From CAVUMR01 sp963742715 (lineage in GTDB: Bacteria > Actinomycetota > Actinomycetes > Mycobacteriales > Micromonosporaceae), in NCBI GenBank assembly GCA_963742715.1, contig CAVUMR010000003.1, positions 248,001 to 312,000 on the forward strand: 64,000 bases of DNA. The letters run 5' to 3'. Below are positions 59,451 through 64,000 of the stretch, one piece after another. Both the position numbers and the translations under genes were made by a program. Position 1 is the first letter of the stretch, and each line of letters opens with the position of its first letter. The notes under the pieces are model-generated. The model worked only from the letters and a program-made list of their open reading frames with translations. It was not told the origin of the DNA and ran no database searches.

Positions 59451-60536
59451 TCAGGCCGGCGTGGTGAGCCAGCGCCGGACCACATCCGCTCCTTCGCGGA
59501 TGCGCGGGAGCTCGACGTGCTCCTCCCGGGTGTGCGCCAGGTTCGGATCGCCCGGGCCGTAGTTGAGCGCGGGAATGCCGAGGCTGGCGAACCGGGCCAC
59601 GTCGGTCCAGCCCTGCTTCGCCCGCGGCTTGCTGCCGACCGCGGCGATGAACGTGGCCGCCGCGGGCGCGGTCAGTCCGGGCAGCGCGCCGGGCGCGGAG
59701 TCGGCCAGCTCGACCTGGAACCCGTCGAAGACCTCGCGCAGATGCGCCTCGGCTCCGTCCTGCGTACGGTCCGGCGCGAACCGGAAGTTCACCTCCACCG
59801 TGCAGGCGTCCGGAATGACGTTGCTGGCAACCCCCCCGGAGATCCGTACCGCGTTGAGCCCCTCCCGGTACTCGCAGCCGTCGAGGTCCACGGTGCGGGG
59901 GGTGTACTTCCGCAACCGGTCCAGCACGTCGCCGGCGAGGTGGATCGCGTTCACGCCGTGCCAACTGCGCGCCGAGTGGGAGCGTCGACCGGTGGTACGC
60001 ACGAGCATCCGCATGGTGCCCTGGCAGCCGGCTTCCACGAACCCGTACGTGGGCTCGAGAAGTACCGCGAAGTCCGCGGCCAGCCAGTCCGGGTGCTCGC
60101 GACTGAGCAGGGTGAGACCGTTGCGCTCGGCCTCGATCTCCTCGCACTCGTAGAACAGGTACGTCACGTCGTACCGCGGCTCGTCCACGGTCGCGGCCAG
60201 GTGCAGCGCGATCGCGGTTCCGGACTTCATGTCGGAGGTACCGCAGCCGTACATCACGTCGCCGTCCACAGTGGACGGAAGGTTGTCGGCGACCGGCACG
60301 GTGTCCAGGTGCCCGGCGAGCACGACCCGGCGGTCGCGGCCGGCCGCGGTACGTGCGACAACGGTGTTGCTCAACCGATCCACCCGCAGTCCGGGCCGCC
60401 CGCGCAGCGCCTGTTCCACGCCGTCGGCGAGCTCCCGCTCGTCGCCGGACACGGACTCCACATCCACCAACGCCCGGGTGAGCGCCACCGGATCGGCCAG
60501 AACGTCCTCGCTGAAAGTAGCCACGTACCAGCACAT
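59451..60536 (-). CDS. dapE: Succinyl-diaminopimelate desuccinylase
   Basis: 361 residues of the M20 metallopeptidase family. Metal ligands: His in LAGHLDTVP, Asp in GCGTSDMKSG, Glu pair in YECEEIEAE. The dimerisation domain holds RSHSARSWHGVNAIH, and the end has the GDPNLAHTREEHVEL His. It hydrolyses N-succinyl-LL-DAP in lysine and cell-wall DAP synthesis. ATG at 60536 or GTG at 60524. Divergent from dapD. Confidence 0.94.
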   Translation of the reverse strand: MCWYVATFSEDVLADPVALTRALVDVESVSGDERELADGVEQALRGRPGLRVDRLSNTVVARTAAGRDRRVVLAGHLDTVPVADNLPSTVDGDVMYGCGTSDMKSGTAIALHLAATVDEPRYDVTYLFYECEEIEAERNGLTLLSREHPDWLAADFAVLLEPTYGFVEAGCQGTMRMLVRTTGRRSHSARSWHGVNAIHLAGDVLDRLRKYTPRTVDLDGCEYREGLNAVRISGGVASNVIPDACTVEVNFRFAPDRTQDGAEAHLREVFDGFQVELADSAPGALPGLTAPAAATFIAAVGSKPRAKQGWTDVARFASLGIPALNYGPGDPNLAHTREEHVELPRIREGADVVRRWLTTPA

Positions 60537-60618
60537 TAGTGCGCGTGTGTCCGGCCGGCCGGTGGGCCGTCGGCTGACGTACCCGCGCGCAGCCATCCTC
60601 GCGGTACGGTGACCTACC

Positions 60619-61602
60619 GTGACCGAAACTACCGGCGCCTGGGGTCTGGGACTGGCTACCGTCACCGCCACCGGTCAGGTGCTCGACACCTGGTACCCGG
60701 CGGAGCGGCTGGGTCTGGGAAAGCCACCCGAGGCCGATCTCCCTGAGTCGACTCCACTTCCACTGTCAGTGACGGCGGTACGGTTCGGCCTGCCACCGGA
60801 GGTTCTCGGCCAGCGGCCGCTGCCGGGCCTGCGTACCGCCGGCGTCTCCGTGGTGGTCAACTCGCTGGCCGAGCCACCGGTGGACGCGTTCGACGCCTAC
60901 CTGCGGCTGCACCTGCTCTCGCACCGGTTGGTCGCACCGCACGGCGCCAACCTCGACGGCATCTTCGGGGTACTGCCGAACATCGCCTGGACCTCGGCCG
61001 GCGCCTGCCCGCCGGAGCGGGTGGACGAGCTGCGGCTGGCCGAGCGGATGGGCGGCCGGCGGCTCACGGTGTACGGGATCGACAAGTTCCCCCGGATGAC
61101 CGACTACGTGACGCCGAGCGGGGTACGCATCGCCGACGCCGACCGGGTGCGCCTCGGCGCGCATCTCGCCGCCGGTACCACCGTGATGCACGAGGGCTTC
61201 GTGAACTTCAACGCCGGCACCCTCGGCGCCTCGATGGTCGAGGGCCGGATCTCCGCCGGGGTGGTGGTCGGCGAGGGCTCTGACATCGGCGGTGGCGCGT
61301 CGGTCATGGGCACCCTGTCCGGTGGCGGCCAGGAGGTCGTCAAGGTCGGCCAGCGCTGCCTGGTCGGCGCCAACGCGGGCATCGGCATCTCGCTCGGCGA
61401 CGACTGCGTGGTGGAGGCCGGCTGTTACGTGACCGCCGGCTCGAAGGTGACCCTCCCGGACGGCTCGGTGGTCAAGGCGGCCACGCTGTCCGGCAGGAAC
61501 GGCCTGCTGTACCGGCGCAACTCGGTGACCGGCACCCTCGAGGCGGTACCGCGGGCGGTCGGTTCGGTGGCGCTCAACGAGGCCCTGCACAGCAACGACT
61601 GA
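60619..61602 (+). CDS. dapD: Tetrahydrodipicolinate N-succinyltransferase (actinobacterial type)
   Basis: 327 residues. A left-handed parallel beta-helix in the C-terminal half (VMHEGFVNFNAGTLGASMVEG, GVVVGEGSDIGGGASVMGTLSGG, LVGANAGIGISLGDDCVVEAG) with succinyl-CoA site, and an actinobacterial N-terminus (LGKPPEADL, LPEVLGQRPLPG). It converts tetrahydrodipicolinate to the N-succinyl-keto form; DapC and DapE in this cluster perform the next two steps. Corresponds to Rv1201c. Confidence 0.94.
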   Translation: MTETTGAWGLGLATVTATGQVLDTWYPAERLGLGKPPEADLPESTPLPLSVTAVRFGLPPEVLGQRPLPGLRTAGVSVVVNSLAEPPVDAFDAYLRLHLLSHRLVAPHGANLDGIFGVLPNIAWTSAGACPPERVDELRLAERMGGRRLTVYGIDKFPRMTDYVTPSGVRIADADRVRLGAHLAAGTTVMHEGFVNFNAGTLGASMVEGRISAGVVVGEGSDIGGGASVMGTLSGGGQEVVKVGQRCLVGANAGIGISLGDDCVVEAGCYVTAGSKVTLPDGSVVKAATLSGRNGLLYRRNSVTGTLEAVPRAVGSVALNEALHSND

Positions 61603-61672
61603 CCCTCGCAACGCCGGCGTGGGGCCGGCGCCCACGGCCCTCGCAACGCCGGCGTGGGGCCGGCGCCCACGG
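61603..61672. terminator. Two perfect 35-bp direct repeats with internal hairpins, between convergent dapD and metG
   Basis: The unit (beginning CCCTCGCAACGCCGGCGTGG) occurs at 61603-61637 and 61638-61672 with no mismatch, directly after the dapD stop. Each unit contains GCCGGCG-TGGGG-CCGGCGCC, able to form a GC-rich stem. In the convergent gap it would work as a bidirectional terminator, doubled by duplication. Confidence 0.65.
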
Positions 61673-61694
61673 GCACCGGCCCCACGCTGACGCC

Positions 61695-63194
61695 TCAGCC
61701 GAGGCGGGGGAACAGGGACGGGCCGGCGACCACCGGCACCCCGCCCGGATGACCGGCCCAGTCCAGGTCCGCCGGCACCCGGGCCTGCTCGGGCGTACCG
61801 ACCAGCCCGATCCGCCGCCACACCTCGGCCGCGGCGTCCGGTACCGCCGGCTGCGCCAGGATCGCCACGATCCGCAGCGCCTCCAGGGCGTCACCGAGCA
61901 CCGCGTCCCCGGCCGGCCCCGGCAGGGCCTTCCACGGCTCGGCGGCTTCCAGGTGCGCGTTGGTCTGGCGTACCAACCGCCAGGTCGCGGCCAGCGCCAC
62001 CGACGGTTGACCGGCGGCCCACGCCTGGGCGGCCTCGTCCGCCACGCTCGCCGCGGCCGCCCGCAGCTCACTGTCCGGCCGCGGCGGCGGGGCGGTACCC
62101 CCGCACCGGCGCTGGACGAGCTTCACCACCCGGGCCAGCAGGTTGCCCAGACCATTGGCCAGATCGGTGTTGTACCGGGCCAGCAGCCCCTCGTACGAGA
62201 ACTCGCCGTCCGGGCCGAACGGAACGTCACGCAGCAGGTGGTACCGCAGCCCGTCGACGCCGAACTCGGCGATCAGGTCGGCCGGAGCGACGGCGCCGAG
62301 CCGGCTCTTGGCCATCTTCTCCCCGCCCAGCAGCAGGAACCCGTGCGCGCTCACCCGCGCCGGCGGCTCGAGTCCGGCGGCCAGCAGCATCGCCGGCCAG
62401 TACACGCAATGGAACCGGACGATGTCCTTGCCGATGATGTGGTGTACCGCCGGCCACCAGCGCTCGTACCCGGCGTCGGGGTACCCGATCGCGGTCAGGT
62501 AGTTGGTGAGCGCGTCGAACCAGACGTACGTGACGTGCCGCTGGTCCCACGGCAGCGGGATGCCCCAGTCCAGCGAGGTACGCGAGATCGAGAAGTCCTC
62601 CAGGCCCTGCTTGATGAAGCCGATCGCCTCGTTGCGGCGGGCCGCCGGCCGGACGAAGTCCGGATGTCGGGCGTAGTGGTCGAGCAGCCGGTCGCCGAAC
62701 TCGGACAGCCGGAAGAAGTAGTTCTGCTCGGTCACGAGCTCGACCGGCCGCCGGTGGATCGGACAGGCACCGTCGACCAGGTCGGCGTCGGTGTAGTACG
62801 CCTCGCAGGACACGCAGTACGAGCCGGCGTACTCCCCGAGCCGGATGTACCCGTTGTCGTACACGGTCTGCAGGAAGTGCGTGGCGGCATGGACATGCCG
62901 GGGCTCGGTGGTACGGATGAAGTCGTCGTTGCTGATGTCGAGTTGCCGCCAGGCGTCGGTGAAGCGGACCACGGTGCGATCCGCCCACTCGCGCGGGTTG
63001 ACCCCGTGCTCGGCGGCCGCGCGCGCCACCTTGAGCCCGTGCTCGTCGGTACCGGTGAGCAGCTTCACCTCGGCTCCGGCCAGCCGGTACCAGCGGGCCA
63101 ACGCGTCGGCGATCACGGTGGTGTAAGCGTGCCCCAGGTGCGGGGCGTCGTTGACGTAGTAGATCGGCGTGGTCAGGTAGTGGCGATCGGTCAC
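61695..63194 (-). CDS. metG: Methionyl-tRNA synthetase
   Basis: 499 residues, class I synthetase. HIGH motif is HLGH in DAPHLGHAYTT, KMSKS is KMAKS in GGEKMAKSRLG, and the tip domain cysteines are in YCVSCEAYYTD with only one CxxC pair. FDALTNYLTAIGYP and FHCVYWPAMLLAAG are typical. No C-terminal dimerisation domain, as expected for this length. It charges initiator and elongator tRNA-Met. A short open frame and two hairpins lie upstream. Confidence 0.96.
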   Translation of the reverse strand: MTDRHYLTTPIYYVNDAPHLGHAYTTVIADALARWYRLAGAEVKLLTGTDEHGLKVARAAAEHGVNPREWADRTVVRFTDAWRQLDISNDDFIRTTEPRHVHAATHFLQTVYDNGYIRLGEYAGSYCVSCEAYYTDADLVDGACPIHRRPVELVTEQNYFFRLSEFGDRLLDHYARHPDFVRPAARRNEAIGFIKQGLEDFSISRTSLDWGIPLPWDQRHVTYVWFDALTNYLTAIGYPDAGYERWWPAVHHIIGKDIVRFHCVYWPAMLLAAGLEPPARVSAHGFLLLGGEKMAKSRLGAVAPADLIAEFGVDGLRYHLLRDVPFGPDGEFSYEGLLARYNTDLANGLGNLLARVVKLVQRRCGGTAPPPRPDSELRAAAASVADEAAQAWAAGQPSVALAATWRLVRQTNAHLEAAEPWKALPGPAGDAVLGDALEALRIVAILAQPAVPDAAAEVWRRIGLVGTPEQARVPADLDWAGHPGGVPVVAGPSLFPRLG

Positions 63195-63245
63195 GGTGGC
63201 TCCTTCGTGGGAAGTTCGCAGGAGCCCGTGCCGGACACACGATAA

Positions 63246-63267
63246 CGGGCCCCTGGTCGGGGGCCCG
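63246..63267 (-). terminator. Hairpin in the metG leader
   Basis: CGGGCCCC (63246-63253) pairs with GGGGCCCG (63260-63267) around a 6-base loop. It lies about 55 bases upstream of the metG start and 26 bases after the candidate leader peptide. No U-run follows. Could be a terminator of upstream transcription or part of an attenuator. Confidence 0.5.
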
Positions 63268-63292
63268 GAGTTGTCTCAGTCGCGTCGCGCGC

Positions 63293-63343
63293 TCAGGTCC
63301 GGCCCCAACGGGGCCGGCACATGCTGGTCTGGCGCGCGGTCAT
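63293..63343 (-). CDS. Candidate 16-residue leader peptide upstream of metG
   Basis: ATG to TGA encodes MTARQTSMCRPRWGRT on the metG strand, about 100 bases upstream. The last codons (CGGCCCCGTTGGGGCCGG) themselves form a stable hairpin (63299-63317), so ribosome position on the peptide would decide folding. A weak GGGTGA lies before the ATG. The arrangement resembles transcription attenuation, but only two Met and one Cys codon are present, so the sensed amino acid is unclear. It may also be chance. Confidence 0.35.
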   Translation of the reverse strand: MTARQTSMCRPRWGRT

Positions 63344-63393
63344 GTCACCCAGCCTAGCTGCTTCGCGCCCATGCCACGGCAGGCCGGCGCGGG

Positions 63394-64000
63394 TCAGCTC
63401 AGGCGCGCCACCGCCGCGGCGACCCGGTCGTCGGAGGCGGTCAGCGCGACCCGCACATGCCGGCTGCCGGTCGGGCCGTAGAACGTCCCGGGCGCGACCA
63501 GGATGCCGCGCTCGGCCAGCCAGCCGACCGTGGACCAGCAGTCCTCGTCCCGGGTCGCCCACAGGTACAGCCCGGCCTCGGAGTGGTCCACCCGGAAGCC
63601 GGCCCGCTCCAGCGCCACCTTCAGCACGGTCCGCCGCCGCGCGTACCGGTCCCGCTGCTCGGCCACGTGCGCCTCGTCGCCCAGGGCCGCGACCATGGCA
63701 GCCTGTACCGGCGCGGGCATGATCATGCCGGCGTGCTTTCGTACGGTCAGCAACTCGCCGATCAACGCCGGATCGCCGGCGACGAAGCCGGCCCGGTAGC
63801 CGGCCAGGTTGGACCGCTTGGACAGCGAGTGCACGGCCAGCAGCCCGGTCGGGTCGGCACCGCAGACGGCCGGGTCGAGCACCGAGACGGGCTGCACGTC
63901 CCAGCCGAGCTCGAGATAGCACTCGTCGCTGACCACGATCGCGCCCCGTTCCCGGGCCCAGTCGACCACCTTCCGCAGGTGGCTGACCGGCAGTACCCGG
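63394..64000 (-). CDS. dapC: Succinyldiaminopimelate transaminase, C-terminal part, running off the right edge
   Basis: The C-terminal ~200 residues of a class I/II aminotransferase. VVSDECYLELGWD holds the PLP-ring Asp/Tyr pair, SLSKRSNLAGYRAGFVAGD has the Schiff-base lysine, and RVALTASDDRVAAAVARL ends the fold with the substrate-carboxylate Arg. SKRSNLAGYR is typical of DapC. The reading frame continues to base 64000 (RVLPVSHLRK). With dapD and dapE nearby it completes the succinylase branch of DAP synthesis. Confidence 0.9.
   Translation of the reverse strand, partial: RVLPVSHLRKVVDWARERGAIVVSDECYLELGWDVQPVSVLDPAVCGADPTGLLAVHSLSKRSNLAGYRAGFVAGDPALIGELLTVRKHAGMIMPAPVQAAMVAALGDEAHVAEQRDRYARRRTVLKVALERAGFRVDHSEAGLYLWATRDEDCWSTVGWLAERGILVAPGTFYGPTGSRHVRVALTASDDRVAAAVARLS

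Overview
The window does not look like one chromosome. It reads as five stretches of different origin joined end to end, and three of the four joins clearly cut through genes. Segment A (1 to about 32,735) is high-GC actinobacterial DNA of mycobacterial or rhodococcal type. Segment B (about 32,735-35,690) is a compact phage- or integrative-element-like run of small overlapping genes. Segment C (about 35,690-38,310) is a second actinobacterial piece with an arsenic cassette. Segment D (about 38,310-42,300) is alphaproteobacterial, sphingomonad-like (maeB, bamE, a cytochrome bc1 assembly chaperone, yceD/DUF177, ssb). Segment E (about 42,300-64,000) is an actinobacterial core-genome block, probably Micromonosporaceae. 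A chimeric or misassembled metagenomic contig explains this better than natural transfer.

Segment A is an aromatic-catabolism island. A Rieske dioxygenase pair at the left edge is divergent from an ornithine-cyclodeaminase-like gene, an aldehyde dehydrogenase and a DapA-fold lyase. Two tandem LysR regulators, a type I extradiol dioxygenase, an SDR and an IclR regulator follow. A leftward operon (15,688 to 10,079) then encodes a complete multicomponent ring-hydroxylating dioxygenase (alpha, ferredoxin, reductase, beta), a BphD-type hydrolase and a BphB-type dihydrodiol dehydrogenase. The divergent rightward operon (15,890 to 24,253) carries a zinc-type oxidoreductase, then mhpB-mhpD-mhpF-mhpE (extradiol cleavage down to pyruvate and acetyl-CoA), a hydrolase, an SDR and a feruloyl-CoA-synthetase-like ligase. 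Together the two operons make a full route from an unactivated arene to central metabolites. To the right lie an APH-type phosphotransferase, an enoyl-CoA hydratase, a double-domain HxlR regulator, tRNA-Leu(UAG), a LAGLIDADG homing endonuclease, a secreted Thr-rich protein, a DszC/SfnB-like monooxygenase and a sugar-type ABC importer cut at the first join.

Segment B has a divergent XRE/ribbon-helix-helix switch followed by a string of tiny genes, most coupled by 4-base overlaps. Segment C has arsR divergent from arsI plus a truncated aquaporin, and an AlkZ-like winged-helix protein.

Segment E follows the gene content of the Mycobacterium tuberculosis Rv1201-Rv1229 neighbourhood: mrp, tatB, htrA, O-methyltransferase, glgC, glgA, a DUF3117 gene, tag, a DivIVA-domain gene, folP2, LOG, dapE, dapD. 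It adds metG, dapC, pepA, an alkA-like gene and a paaX-enoyl-CoA hydratase pair.

Sequence quality is uneven. Frameshifts crowd into 12.9-14.1, 17.1-20.6 and 38.3-43.5 kb, in genes whose every piece is otherwise conserved. 44-64 kb shows none. These look mostly like sequencing errors rather than real pseudogenes. No rRNA, CRISPR array or insertion sequence was seen.
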